DNA of 64,000 nt from Promethearchaeota archaeon (lineage in GTDB: Archaea; Asgardarchaeota; Lokiarchaeia; Sigyniarchaeales; SOKP01): NCBI GenBank assembly GCA_019058445.1, contig JAHPZA010000006.1:62001-126000 (forward strand), read 5' to 3'. This document shows positions 35,891-45,920 of the stretch, one piece after another. Position 1 is the stretch's first letter, and each line of letters begins with the position of its first letter. A program made the position numbers and the translations under genes. Under the pieces are notes generated by a model that did no database searches, was not told the origin of the DNA, and was given only the letters and a program-made list of their open reading frames with translations.

Positions 35891-37093
35891 TTATTTAATC
35901 ATCTCTTCTGACTTTTTCCATGCGTCTGTATTTATCTCTTTAATTTTATTTATGAATTCCTCGTTAGATAAGGAATTTTCTTGTTGAATAACTTCATCAA
36001 CCCTCTTTAATATCTTATTTTCATAGTTTCTTAGCTTTTCATAATAGGAATTTCTCTCGGGTCTATCTATTTTAGGCTTTTTAGTGAGATCTTTTACAAA
36101 ATTATCATGCCGACTCCAAAACCAATCTGGATTTATATCTGTATAGGGGCCAGGTTTTAAGATCTTATCTTCATCTAATGGAAATACATATGGCTTAAAT
36201 ATACCAAGGCAAGGAATTGTGTTTCCTGTAAACCAATGAATTGATTTTTTCGCTTTTCTCAAATGGGATACTTGTGATCCTACAGAACGATCGCTTCGAC
36301 CATGCATACATATTCCAACTTTATGTTCTCTTAAAAAATTCATCATCATCCCAGGTCTAATATTACCTTTATTTTGAGCTAACTGATTTAATGAACATCC
36401 ATCTCTACTTTCTAAGGGAAATTCTTCAGGTAAAGGAGAAGGAGAGAATATTATTTTAAAGTTAAAATCATTATCATCCTTACAATAACCTTGTTCTATT
36501 GCATGTTGGATTATACCCTGCTTTCTCATATCACCTTTACCCCTAATAGAGATATTATTAGATATAGAGCGATAATCCCTAACATTTTCTACAATCCACC
36601 AATCTCCAGCAGTTTCTAAAACATAAGCTTCGACTGGATCCGTGATAATCATTGAATTGTGATAGTTTAATCCTTTTTTGTTATGAGCTCCCCCTTGTCC
36701 ATATTTTTCTAATAATCCAATGATAATTTCTAATGATTCTTTTGCTGTTTTACCTCTTTCTAATCCTAGCCTTAATAAATCCATTCCTAAAAGCCCAATT
36801 GGCTTGAGCGGTTCCTTAGTCGCTACTGCTTCATTACCAATGGCAACTCCATATTCATTGCATCCCATTTCACATCCATACATCCAATAGGGCTGACTCA
36901 TTATTATTGCGGCAGTTTCGTTAACTTGGGGGATCGAAATATGAGTACATTGAACTTCTTCTCCCTTTGGATACTTTATACGAGGAAGATAAGTAATTAA
37001 TTGAGCTTCATTGCTAAGTCTATCACTATTCTTTCCAAAAATTACACTTTTATCCTTAGAAGCAGAGGTTAAGCTAACAAATGTATCACACAT
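35891..37093 (-). CDS. Peptidase C69/secernin-like hydrolase, copy 2
   Basis: Upstream member of the tandem pair, 400 residues, ATG start. It shares the M-C-D-T-F nucleophile, the G-K-N-S-D-R motif and the downstream G-M-D-L-L-R-L-G-L-E-R-G-K-T-A block with its neighbour. No signal peptide. The pair forms a two-gene operon with zero spacing. Confidence 0.87.
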   Translation of the reverse strand: MCDTFVSLTSASKDKSVIFGKNSDRLSNEAQLITYLPRIKYPKGEEVQCTHISIPQVNETAAIIMSQPYWMYGCEMGCNEYGVAIGNEAVATKEPLKPIGLLGMDLLRLGLERGKTAKESLEIIIGLLEKYGQGGAHNKKGLNYHNSMIITDPVEAYVLETAGDWWIVENVRDYRSISNNISIRGKGDMRKQGIIQHAIEQGYCKDDNDFNFKIIFSPSPLPEEFPLESRDGCSLNQLAQNKGNIRPGMMMNFLREHKVGICMHGRSDRSVGSQVSHLRKAKKSIHWFTGNTIPCLGIFKPYVFPLDEDKILKPGPYTDINPDWFWSRHDNFVKDLTKKPKIDRPERNSYYEKLRNYENKILKRVDEVIQQENSLSNEEFINKIKEINTDAWKKSEEMIK

Positions 37094-37229
37094 AATTTTT
37101 ATCCTTAAATATCATTTTATTTTTTTATGTAATTCTTTAATTTCTTTTAGGTTAAATTGAAAAAAAATATTATTATTATTTAACTAACTTAACTATTGTT
37201 ATTTATTTTTCAAGATATACTGAAGGATA

Positions 37230-39026
37230 TTGACCAGAGAAAAAGTAAAGGTTTGGATATTTTCATTTGAATACGCTGGTATTGCCAAAGTGGGAGGTCT
37301 TGGCGAGGTTCCAGCTAACCAAGCAAAGTATTTAAAAAATGATTTTGAAGTAACTGTTTTTTTGCCCTCTCACGGTCAAATTGAACAATTAAAAGGTGTC
37401 ACTGAATTAGAAAAATTGCCTTTTACTAGTAAGCACCAAGTAGATTTTAACCAGGATGGAATAACAGAATTAAAATTTTCTTGTGAGATCTCCTATTTTA
37501 AATGTAAATTAAATGGAATAAATATCATATTGTTATCAGGGGAGAACTCTACTACAAGTAAATATATTGATGATCCTATTGTTTATAATCCCGAAACTTT
37601 ATCTTGTAAAATACTTATTTACAGCATTGGATTGCGATTATATGTAAGAAATATAGTTGAAAATGGAGGGAATACTTTACCAAGTATTGTTCATATGCAT
37701 GATTATCATGTAGTAATCCCTTTTATAAGTATAAAACAAGAATTAATGAAAAATGGTATGGATGTTGCTTCACTTATAACAATTCATCTTTTAACTTGGC
37801 CAAGATATGGTATTGACTTTTACTATGCATGTGGCATTAATAGAGCTCCCATAAAAACTCTTCTAAATGAAGGATTCAAATCATTAACTATACAAGAAAT
37901 TTTCGATCTATGTAAAGATTCTCAAAAAGCGGGGGAAGAATACAATCCGCCTTCAGTAGAAAAGATTGGTGCAATTTGCAGCGATTTGGTCACAACGGTA
38001 AGCAAATCATATTTATATTCAGATATTATACCTAATCTTGGAAAAAGCTTAATTGATTTTAAATCGGATTTTGTATGGGATGGATGTGATTGGGATTACG
38101 AGGAGACTTATAAAAATGTAATTGATAAACTAGGTAACGAGATTTGTGAAGTGCTACAAATTCCAAATAAGTCTTTAATAACTAAAACACACATGAAAGA
38201 TTATTTATTAACCTATAAAATCAATCATTTAAAGCAGAGTCCTCTAATCAAGTCAGAAAAGGTATTATCCGCAATTAATGAGATTTCTAATGGAGACCCT
38301 TTTATTAAAAATGGGGTGATTAAAGCTTTTGATAAATCCGGTCCATTGGTAATTGCTACTGGAAGGATCTCACATCAAAAAGGTTTTGAGACCATACTAG
38401 AAGCAATTCCAGAGGTTATACAAATTATTCCTAAAGCAAAATTCTTACTTCTCTTACTTCCAACTGAATATAGTTTGAATGAAATTAAAAAGTATGCTCA
38501 GTTTGTTAAAAAGTATCCTAAAAACCTTCGCATAGTTTTTGGAATCGCAGCAGAAATTTTTCAAATTGCCCATATTGGAGCAGATGCATATTGTGCATTA
38601 TCTCGATGGGAACCTTTTGGTATCATTGCATTAGAGGCAATGGCATCAAAGTTACCAGTAATCGCAACCAAAGTAGGAGGTTTACAAGAATCTGTTATCG
38701 ATATCCGAAAAGACCCTGAAAATGGTACAGGCATTCTAATTAATAAAGATAATCCATCTGAATTTGCAAAAATGCTAATTAATCTTTTATTATTAGCAGA
38801 ACTTTCTGAACGATTTAAGGATTCAAATGGTAATGAAGAGAGAGAAAAATTAAAAATAATTAATCTAATTCCAGATGAGTTATTAAAATCTTATGCAATA
38901 CGAGACATTGATTTTTATACTAAGATCAGAGAAAATTGCATTAAACGTGTAAATACTAATTTTAGATGGAATATTGTTACCAAAAAGCTTATTTCATTAT
39001 ATAAAAAGCTGCTAGAATTATTTTAA
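37230..39026 (+). CDS. glgA: Glycogen synthase (GT5 family)
   Basis: Glycogen/starch synthase, 598 residues, transferring glucose from a nucleotide sugar to alpha-1,4-glucan. Motifs: K-V-G-G-L-G-E-V (about 20-27; donor binding), R-I-S-H-Q-K-G-F-E-T (about 377), and S-R-W-E-P-F-G-I-I-A-L-E-A (about 462) with the catalytic glutamate. It is about 100 residues longer than bacterial GlgA because of a middle insertion (W-D-G-C-D-W region), like Sulfolobus-type enzymes. Start is TTG 37230 preceded by GAAGGAT. Confidence 0.85.
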   Translation: MTREKVKVWIFSFEYAGIAKVGGLGEVPANQAKYLKNDFEVTVFLPSHGQIEQLKGVTELEKLPFTSKHQVDFNQDGITELKFSCEISYFKCKLNGINIILLSGENSTTSKYIDDPIVYNPETLSCKILIYSIGLRLYVRNIVENGGNTLPSIVHMHDYHVVIPFISIKQELMKNGMDVASLITIHLLTWPRYGIDFYYACGINRAPIKTLLNEGFKSLTIQEIFDLCKDSQKAGEEYNPPSVEKIGAICSDLVTTVSKSYLYSDIIPNLGKSLIDFKSDFVWDGCDWDYEETYKNVIDKLGNEICEVLQIPNKSLITKTHMKDYLLTYKINHLKQSPLIKSEKVLSAINEISNGDPFIKNGVIKAFDKSGPLVIATGRISHQKGFETILEAIPEVIQIIPKAKFLLLLLPTEYSLNEIKKYAQFVKKYPKNLRIVFGIAAEIFQIAHIGADAYCALSRWEPFGIIALEAMASKLPVIATKVGGLQESVIDIRKDPENGTGILINKDNPSEFAKMLINLLLLAELSERFKDSNGNEEREKLKIINLIPDELLKSYAIRDIDFYTKIRENCIKRVNTNFRWNIVTKKLISLYKKLLELF

Positions 39027-39132
39027 TTAATTTTTATAAGATATTGAATTTATTACAAAAAATTTAAATAATTTAATTAAGACTTATTATTTACATTTTT
39101 AACCAGATTCATCAACAAAAAAAGGAGTTATT

Positions 39133-39858
39133 ATGGCATTATCAGATTTAACCGAATTCGAATTCTTAACAGGATTTTTTGCCTTAATTTTTGTATTAAT
39201 TTCTTTGATAATTGGACTTATGATTTTTTCAAAGTATTTCTCTACTAAACAAAAAACATTTATTACTGTTGGCCTCACTTGGATTTTCCTATCTACAGCG
39301 TATTTATCAAGATCTATTGATTTTATACTTGTCATTTTTTTCAATACCTATCTTGATGAGTTCATTTTCCTACTTTTAATGAACATATTTATTCCATTAG
39401 TGATAATATGCTGGAGTTATTCATTTTCCAGTCTAGTTTTCCCTCATTTACGAAAAAAAATTGTATTTATCTTCACTATAGTTGGTGCAGTTTATGAAAT
39501 TCTTCTAATTATATTTTTGTTAACAAACCCAAGACTTGTGGGTTTTGTGGAAGGTTTTTATGCTGAATTTGCACCATTTACAATTTCACTTCAATTGTTA
39601 GCAATTATTGTTTTCTTGATTGGAGGTATATTTATCATACGAAATTCTTTTAGATCAGATGATCAAAAAATTAGATGGAAGGGTAAGTTTTTGATGATAG
39701 CTTTTATCTCATTTACTTGTGCAACAGTATATGACTCTGCAGCACCCTTAACTCCTGTATTATTTACAATAATGAGGTTAGTATTGATATCAAGCAGCAT
39801 AGAATTTTATCTTGGATTTTTTCTCCCAGATTCTATTGCAAAAAGATTAGTTGAATAA
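39133..39858 (+). CDS. Seven-span membrane protein, function unknown
   Basis: A 241-residue membrane protein with about seven hydrophobic helices, outside-in topology likely. No recognisable retinal-binding lysine context or other family motif. The start ATG at 39133 gives a short polar lead before span 1. Single gene. Confidence 0.75.
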   Translation: MALSDLTEFEFLTGFFALIFVLISLIIGLMIFSKYFSTKQKTFITVGLTWIFLSTAYLSRSIDFILVIFFNTYLDEFIFLLLMNIFIPLVIICWSYSFSSLVFPHLRKKIVFIFTIVGAVYEILLIIFLLTNPRLVGFVEGFYAEFAPFTISLQLLAIIVFLIGGIFIIRNSFRSDDQKIRWKGKFLMIAFISFTCATVYDSAAPLTPVLFTIMRLVLISSSIEFYLGFFLPDSIAKRLVE

Positions 39859-40002
39859 TCAACTTTAGTTTAAAACAAAAATCTCTTTTTTTTTATTAAA
39901 ATATTTCTAATTGAAGTTTTTTTGCATTCTATTATCTAAGTTAAATCAAATATGAAATAATTGTTCTTATATATATTTATTAAAATAGATAGTCTTTAAA
40001 AT

Positions 40003-41385
40003 TCAATTATTAAGAATAAATTTCATTTTTTCTACCGGATTCCATAATTCCTCAGCTTTTTGCACCCATTCATTGAAATATTCAGGATTTTCTGGAAATT
40101 TTTCGTAATGCTTTCGAATTTTATCTGAAATTTTCATGTATTTTAGCATGGAATTTAATGTTGATCGAGAAAATTGCTGCGTAATCAAACCCCAAATAAA
40201 TACGGCTATGATTTTAATCATTCTTCCAAAATTGATGTGCAATTCGTGATACTGGTTCATATGCTCGAAATCTTTTCCACTAAAAATAATATTTTTTTTG
40301 AACAAGTATTCCATTTCCTTTTTAGTAGTGTTTGCTGCAACTGGAATTTGAGCAAGTAAAGCTGCTAATTTAGCTCCAATATCCCTATAATATCGGATAT
40401 TTATGTCCCATAATTCATTCTTAGATACATAATTGGGTGATTTTAATGCTTTAATAAATACATCAGTAGCAATTTTAGCAACAATCCAAGATAATGATAT
40501 ACCCTCACCATTAAATGGTTTAGTCATACATGCACTATCACCTATGCAAAAAAATCCATCTCCTACTAAAGAATAAGGTGAGCGTCGATACACTGTTGTA
40601 GCTTTATGTTCCTCTAAAATTTCATAGGGGGGAAAATGTATGTTCTCTAAGAAAATTTTATTTGCCTTTTCGACATTTTCATATCCTCCTGGTTGACCAT
40701 TCCCAAAGATATTGGCTTTAGATGCAAAGTGAGGGGCAATCCAATTTTTATAATACATCCAAGTGTTGGATTTCGCTTCCGTACCAGGGTGGGGTTCATC
40801 AGGTTTAAGCCATCGTATAACTCGTTGAATTACATACATTTTCTCATCATCATTTATATTAAATGTCTCTATTCCATAATTTTCTGGAAGAGAACTACGC
40901 ACAACCGCATTTGTACCAGAGGCATCTACAATAATCCTTCCAAAATATTCATATTCTTCATTAATTTTCTTAATAACAATACCAATTAATTTATTTTTAT
41001 CGAAGATTCCACATTTAAATCGACTTGAAAATTCAAACTGAAGCCCATCTGCTTCAGAAATTTTTATTAATCTTTGAATAAAAAAAGGAAATCTCATAGC
41101 AATCACGGGCCAATTCATTTTTTTGACTATCTTTCCAGAGGGAGAATAATGATTTGTAATATTGAATGACGTTATATATTCATCAGTCTCAGGACTAGGT
41201 GGGGGTACTCCAAATTCGTCAAAGGTATAGGCATCCATATGAAATTGGTCCATCTTTGATCCCACTTCAGTTCTTGAATCCCTTTCAAAAATTATTGTCC
41301 TTATACCCTTTTTTTCTAATTCCCATCCTAAATATATTCCAGCAGGTCCTGCACCTATAATTAGAACATCATATTTTTTATTCAT
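40003..41385 (-). CDS. GGR-like FAD-dependent oxidoreductase
   Basis: Flavoprotein of the geranylgeranyl reductase/squalene-hopene-like superfamily, 460 residues. FAD motifs: I-G-A-G-P-A-G near the N-terminus, E-R-D around 37, and C-I-G-D-S-A-C-M-T-K-P-F-N-G-E-G in the C-terminal half. It lacks the P-C-G-G-G of the two enzymes at 1.8-4.3 kb, so it is a more distant homologue, possibly a polyprenyl reductase or hydroxylase. I start at ATG 41385 (M-N-K-K-Y-D-V-L); an in-frame ATG farther up would add 31 odd residues and overlap the helicase gene. Confidence 0.83.
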   Translation of the reverse strand: MNKKYDVLIIGAGPAGIYLGWELEKKGIRTIIFERDSRTEVGSKMDQFHMDAYTFDEFGVPPPSPETDEYITSFNITNHYSPSGKIVKKMNWPVIAMRFPFFIQRLIKISEADGLQFEFSSRFKCGIFDKNKLIGIVIKKINEEYEYFGRIIVDASGTNAVVRSSLPENYGIETFNINDDEKMYVIQRVIRWLKPDEPHPGTEAKSNTWMYYKNWIAPHFASKANIFGNGQPGGYENVEKANKIFLENIHFPPYEILEEHKATTVYRRSPYSLVGDGFFCIGDSACMTKPFNGEGISLSWIVAKIATDVFIKALKSPNYVSKNELWDINIRYYRDIGAKLAALLAQIPVAANTTKKEMEYLFKKNIIFSGKDFEHMNQYHELHINFGRMIKIIAVFIWGLITQQFSRSTLNSMLKYMKISDKIRKHYEKFPENPEYFNEWVQKAEELWNPVEKMKFILNN

Positions 41386-41462
41386 AGTTGACGAAAAACT
41401 GAAATGAATAAAAAGATTGGTAAAATAATCAATAAAAATGAAAATGGTATACGTTTTAAAAT

Positions 41463-43649
41463 TTAATTCGAGTTCCAAAATGGATATAAATGTTGAATAA
41501 TGGCATTTTTTTTATCGGGAACAATTTCTAATTCATTCCTAATCCAATCAGATATCCATTTATACTTGTTTTTAAATCTAGAATCCATGAAAATGATTGC
41601 CCCTTTATCCACTATTTTTCTTATTGGTCGACCAGACGCTTGATTTGCCCGTTGAACAGCAGGATACAAATAAGCAAAATTCCAACCCTGCTTGTTAAAT
41701 ACTTTATCATAGTATTCTATTTTTGCAGTAACTCGAGGAGTTGGTAAGTGATATGGGAATCCAGCAATAATTACCGCATTCATAAAATCTCCGGGATAAT
41801 CTTCGCCTTCTGAATTTCTTCCCCCGCATACTCCTAATAAAACGGCTCCTTTTCCAGGATTGCTTGCCATAGATTTAAAATCATTTACTAAAAAAGCATT
41901 TTCTGAGGCAGATAGTCCCGGTTCTTCCACAAACAATTTTTTTCTGTTTTTTTCTGCGATAGCTTCAAGTCCATTATCACGTAAACCTTTTAGTATCTTA
42001 TAGGAAGCACAAAAAATACCTACATTCGCAGGAGTACAATATAAAACTTCATTTATTTTATTCAATATTTTTTTATACATTGAAGGTGTCCTATTTTCTC
42101 TTTTGGTATCCACACCTTCTGTTATAATTGCTTTAATATTTTGTTTTTTAAATGGAGAATCTGCAATAATTCCTTTATAACTTTTTCCACTTTCATGTAA
42201 ACCCATTAAATGATTAAAGACATATGGATTTACGGTTCCAGAAAGATTTAGAGATGTGTAACAATTTTTTAAAATAGGTACGGCAATTTCCCTAGGATCT
42301 AATGCCACAATTTCAAGAGCTATCGTTTTTCTTTCTTTTACTTTCTGAATATTATAACAAAAGAAATAATTTTCTAATGAATAAGTTTTAATCCACTTTA
42401 ACCAAAAATCTGCTAAAGCACCCACGAAATCTCTTGAAATTTCACCATTAGCTAGCTTTTCTTCATGGATTGCTGCACTAAATTCGTAAAGATCCTTAAT
42501 AAAATTTTCATATTCGTTTAAATCGGCAAATCCAAGCTTTTTATGAATTTTTTCCAAAAATATATCGGGAGCTATTGCCTTTTCTTCAGTTTTCAGTATC
42601 TGCTTTTTACGATCAAGATGATCATACAAAATATTAACAAAGCTTTGCATTAATATAGGTGATTGATACATTTCCAAGTCTTTCAAACAAATTCTTAATG
42701 AATATGGGGTTATTCTCTCCGAATTTACATCTGTTGCTACATCAATAATATTATGACATTCATCAATTACTAAGATACATTTATTAACTTCAGTGCCTAT
42801 AAATTTTAGAAATGACTCTCTTATGGAAGGATTAAAGATCCAATTATAATTACAAATTATAATTCGCATTTCTTCCAATAAGAATTTAGATAAAAAATAA
42901 GGGCATAACTTATTTTTAGTACAGAATTTTATAAGATCCTCAGCATCAATTGGTTTTTCGAATAGATTTGGAGCTATTAATATAGGTTTATCGAATTCAT
43001 CTCGTTTTTTTAATAAATTTAAGAAATGAGTACAATTTCTATTTTTTCTTAAGTCTCTACATACGGCCATTGATTCTCGAGGATTTAATTTCAAGGATAA
43101 TAATGTTTTATTAAGACACATTTCATTACGTCCCCGTATCGATATACCATTTATTTTAGCTCCTCCTTTAATGGAATTTATCTTTACAAATTCTGAAATT
43201 TTAATTAATTCCTTAATAACTCTCGTATTTTGAGAGTGGGTCCTGCAGAGATAAATCAATTTTAAGTTTTTTTCAATTACAATTGGAAGAAGGCTGCTTA
43301 AAGCCATAATTGTCTTACCAGTGCCATTTGGGGCGACTAATAAAACAATCTTTTTAGCCCTTGCGCTCTCTTCGATTTGTTTAATAATATCTTCTTGCGA
43401 CTCTCTAAATTGCTCATAAGGAAAAAAATGGAAATAATTAATTTTATTTGATAATTGCGACTTATTCAATATTTTAATTTTTTTTTTATGATTTAGCTCA
43501 TTAGAAATGTGTTTATCTTTTTTAATAATAAGATCAGCTTCAATTTTTAATTTTTCACCCCTCTTGCTCCAATAATTACCACAAACTTTACAATAAAAAC
43601 TCTCTTTCTTGGGATATAAGAGATTTCCACAATCGGGGCAAAATTTCAT
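41463..43649 (-). CDS. XPD/Rad3-family iron-sulfur helicase with N-terminal zinc ribbon
   Basis: Superfamily 2 5'-3' DNA helicase of 728 residues. Walker A A-P-N-G-T-G-K-T (106-113), an Fe-S domain with cysteines at 178, 197, 206 and 249 (C-P-Y), and the D-E-C-H box (296-299). In front sits a zinc ribbon (C4/C7/C20/C23) joined by a Lys-rich linker, absent from ordinary XPD. Archaeal XPD works in repair and possibly transcription. The FAD gene lies 77 nt downstream on the same strand. Confidence 0.88.
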   Translation of the reverse strand: MKFCPDCGNLLYPKKESFYCKVCGNYWSKRGEKLKIEADLIIKKDKHISNELNHKKKIKILNKSQLSNKINYFHFFPYEQFRESQEDIIKQIEESARAKKIVLLVAPNGTGKTIMALSSLLPIVIEKNLKLIYLCRTHSQNTRVIKELIKISEFVKINSIKGGAKINGISIRGRNEMCLNKTLLSLKLNPRESMAVCRDLRKNRNCTHFLNLLKKRDEFDKPILIAPNLFEKPIDAEDLIKFCTKNKLCPYFLSKFLLEEMRIIICNYNWIFNPSIRESFLKFIGTEVNKCILVIDECHNIIDVATDVNSERITPYSLRICLKDLEMYQSPILMQSFVNILYDHLDRKKQILKTEEKAIAPDIFLEKIHKKLGFADLNEYENFIKDLYEFSAAIHEEKLANGEISRDFVGALADFWLKWIKTYSLENYFFCYNIQKVKERKTIALEIVALDPREIAVPILKNCYTSLNLSGTVNPYVFNHLMGLHESGKSYKGIIADSPFKKQNIKAIITEGVDTKRENRTPSMYKKILNKINEVLYCTPANVGIFCASYKILKGLRDNGLEAIAEKNRKKLFVEEPGLSASENAFLVNDFKSMASNPGKGAVLLGVCGGRNSEGEDYPGDFMNAVIIAGFPYHLPTPRVTAKIEYYDKVFNKQGWNFAYLYPAVQRANQASGRPIRKIVDKGAIIFMDSRFKNKYKWISDWIRNELEIVPDKKNAIIQHLYPFWNSN

Positions 43650-43768
43650 AAATAATTTCCCTTAAATTTAAGTTTAATAGTTGAACTGATTGAACATTTA
43701 TATTTGTAAAGACTATAAAAGTTTAATTATTAAGATTATTTTTAAATAAAAACAAGTTATCTGTTAGT

Positions 43769-44968
43769 ATGAATGATAATTTCGATTTCGATGAATTTAT
43801 AAAAAAACTTTCTTTTCCTCGATTATCAGGTTCTGAGGGAGAGATAAAAGCCCAAGAACTTATCGAAACTGAACTTAAAAATCTAAAAATTGATCAATAT
43901 AATAAAGAATCATTTAGTTACACTACTTTTTTTATGAACTTCTTATTAAGAACCTATAGTTCCTTAATAGGACTGCAAATGATTCTTTTAATTATGATGT
44001 TATATTTAAATCTCGTTTATTATGTAATTCTATTTGCTTCTGTTTTATTAATAACAGCTCTCTTTAGTCGAGAGATCAGAGAAAAAATTCAGTTTAAATT
44101 TACAAAGATCGGAAAAAAGAGAACATCTGCAAATTATATTATAGAATTACCAGCCAAACATGAAGATAAAGATAAAAATCAAAATATCATAATTCTCGCC
44201 CATTATGATTCGATTAGTATGACTTTTCATCCAATTTTCGATGGAGTAATTTTCTTCTTTTCTTTAGTTGGTGGAGTAATATTTTCACTTCATATCTTTT
44301 TTATATCTACCTTATATCTTCTGAATATAATTCAATCTATTGAAATCATTCAATTTTTTTATGGATTTTTCTTAGCTGGTTTTTATTGTTTACAATTTTT
44401 TAATAAACGGCATAATAAATCTTTTGGAACAGCAGATAATGCTACAGCAGTAGCTAATAGTTTTTATTGCATTGATTACTTCAGTAAAAATCCACTAAAA
44501 AATACGAATTTATTTTTTGTCTTAACAGGTGCAGAAGAAATGGGGGATTATGGAGCAGATTCTTATATAAAAAAACACAATTCTGAGTTTAATAAGAGTA
44601 ATACGTTTTTTTTTATTCCAGATACAGTCGGAGCTAATGAAGAGACAAATCTTTATGCTTATGCTCAAGGATTCCCGAAAAAAATGTTTTCTCCTAAAAT
44701 TAAAGTTAATATTGAAGAGCTTGTAAAAACTAGCCAAGGATCTTATAAAATTAAACCATTTTATATTCCACCTTTAATTCACTTTAGTACAGATCATGCC
44801 CCTCTAAAACCATTTGGTTATGAATTTATGATCTTTCTATCGAATGCTCCAATTCATTCTGAAAAAGATAATATAAACAATTATCATCCTAATATGTTAG
44901 AAGACTTTAATTTATTTATGAGAGATTTAATAATTCTGATGGATAAAAACTTTAACTATAAAACTTAA
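43769..44968 (+). CDS. Membrane-embedded M28 family metallopeptidase
   Basis: M28 (aminopeptidase Y/IAP-like) zinc peptidase of 399 residues. Metal and catalytic residues: H145-Y-D147-S, D223 in T-A-D-N-A-T-A, E256-E257 in G-A-E-E-M-G-D, D285 in I-P-D-T-V-G, and a late H in P-I-H-S-E-K-D. Two spans (about 56-98) precede the domain and two to three spans (about 157-212) are inserted inside it, between H145 and D223. That insertion is unusual. It is the first of three genes in a likely operon (gap 27 nt to the next). Confidence 0.85.
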   Translation: MNDNFDFDEFIKKLSFPRLSGSEGEIKAQELIETELKNLKIDQYNKESFSYTTFFMNFLLRTYSSLIGLQMILLIMMLYLNLVYYVILFASVLLITALFSREIREKIQFKFTKIGKKRTSANYIIELPAKHEDKDKNQNIIILAHYDSISMTFHPIFDGVIFFFSLVGGVIFSLHIFFISTLYLLNIIQSIEIIQFFYGFFLAGFYCLQFFNKRHNKSFGTADNATAVANSFYCIDYFSKNPLKNTNLFFVLTGAEEMGDYGADSYIKKHNSEFNKSNTFFFIPDTVGANEETNLYAYAQGFPKKMFSPKIKVNIEELVKTSQGSYKIKPFYIPPLIHFSTDHAPLKPFGYEFMIFLSNAPIHSEKDNINNYHPNMLEDFNLFMRDLIILMDKNFNYKT

Positions 44969-44995
44969 TTTAGTTGAATACTTTTATTAAAAAAA

Positions 44996-45874
44996 ATGAA
45001 TAATAAAAATAAGCCCCAGTTTAAACAATTGGTTTCTGAGAGTTTGATACGAGATTTGATTCTATTTTCATTTTTATATATTTTAGTCATTGCACAGGAT
45101 TGGGACAATATACTGCTCCTTTTATTTCCTTTGATAACATTCGTATATGCTCTATTTTTTAAAATAATCAATAATATAAGACAAAAAAGTAATACTTCCG
45201 ATTCTCTTATTATATATAATCCTTTAGGATCAGAAAAAATTTCCGCTCATAGATTGAATTTCAGCGCTTATATTCAATTAATTTTATTATTCTGGTTTGG
45301 AGCAGAGTCACTTTACCATCCCCAATTAATTGATAATTATTATATTTATTTCATTTCAATCTTTATATTTATGTATACGTTTGGTTTTTATATCCTATTC
45401 ATTGATTTATGGAAATATAGTAAAATTGAGATAAATTTAGAAGATAGTAATGCGAAATATTCTCAGAAAGAGCAGAATGATCTAGATACTGTGATCTCTT
45501 TTCTCAAAATGAAAAGTTTTAAAATAATTTCTATTATTAATTTGTTAGTCTTTATAATTTTAAATGCATTGAATATTATATTTGCTTTTTTAACCCTCAA
45601 CGAAATCATGCTGGGATTTGAATATTACTTACCTGGGACAGGATTTGAAAATTCAGAGCCAATTAAATTATCATTTATTATCTACGCGATTATTACTACA
45701 CCACCATTGATTTCTATAGCTTTTTTAGCTATTAATTATAAGGATATCAATAATTATAGCGAAGAAAAATTAAACAAAGTTCTCAGTGCATTGCCGAAAA
45801 GTACTCAAAGTAAAATTATGCAAAACCTTATATTACTAAATAAGAGTTTTAAAAATAGACTAAGATTGGAATAA
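44996..45874 (+). CDS. Six-span membrane protein in M28/GTPase operon
   Basis: A 292-residue membrane protein with about six spans and a charged C-terminal helix. Family not recognised. It lies between the membrane M28 peptidase gene and a small-GTPase gene with short gaps (27 and 46 nt), so it may form a membrane complex with the peptidase. Confidence 0.75.
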   Translation: MNNKNKPQFKQLVSESLIRDLILFSFLYILVIAQDWDNILLLLFPLITFVYALFFKIINNIRQKSNTSDSLIIYNPLGSEKISAHRLNFSAYIQLILLFWFGAESLYHPQLIDNYYIYFISIFIFMYTFGFYILFIDLWKYSKIEINLEDSNAKYSQKEQNDLDTVISFLKMKSFKIISIINLLVFIILNALNIIFAFLTLNEIMLGFEYYLPGTGFENSEPIKLSFIIYAIITTPPLISIAFLAINYKDINNYSEEKLNKVLSALPKSTQSKIMQNLILLNKSFKNRLRLE

Positions 45875-45920
45875 GAATTTTTTAATATAAAAAATAAATA
45901 AAATTATTGTTAAAAATAAG

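Noticed and set aside
41386..41478. Upstream in-frame extension of the GGR-like flavoprotein.
   Set aside because: It would add 31 hydrophobic residues before a perfect FAD-domain start and overlap the helicase gene.
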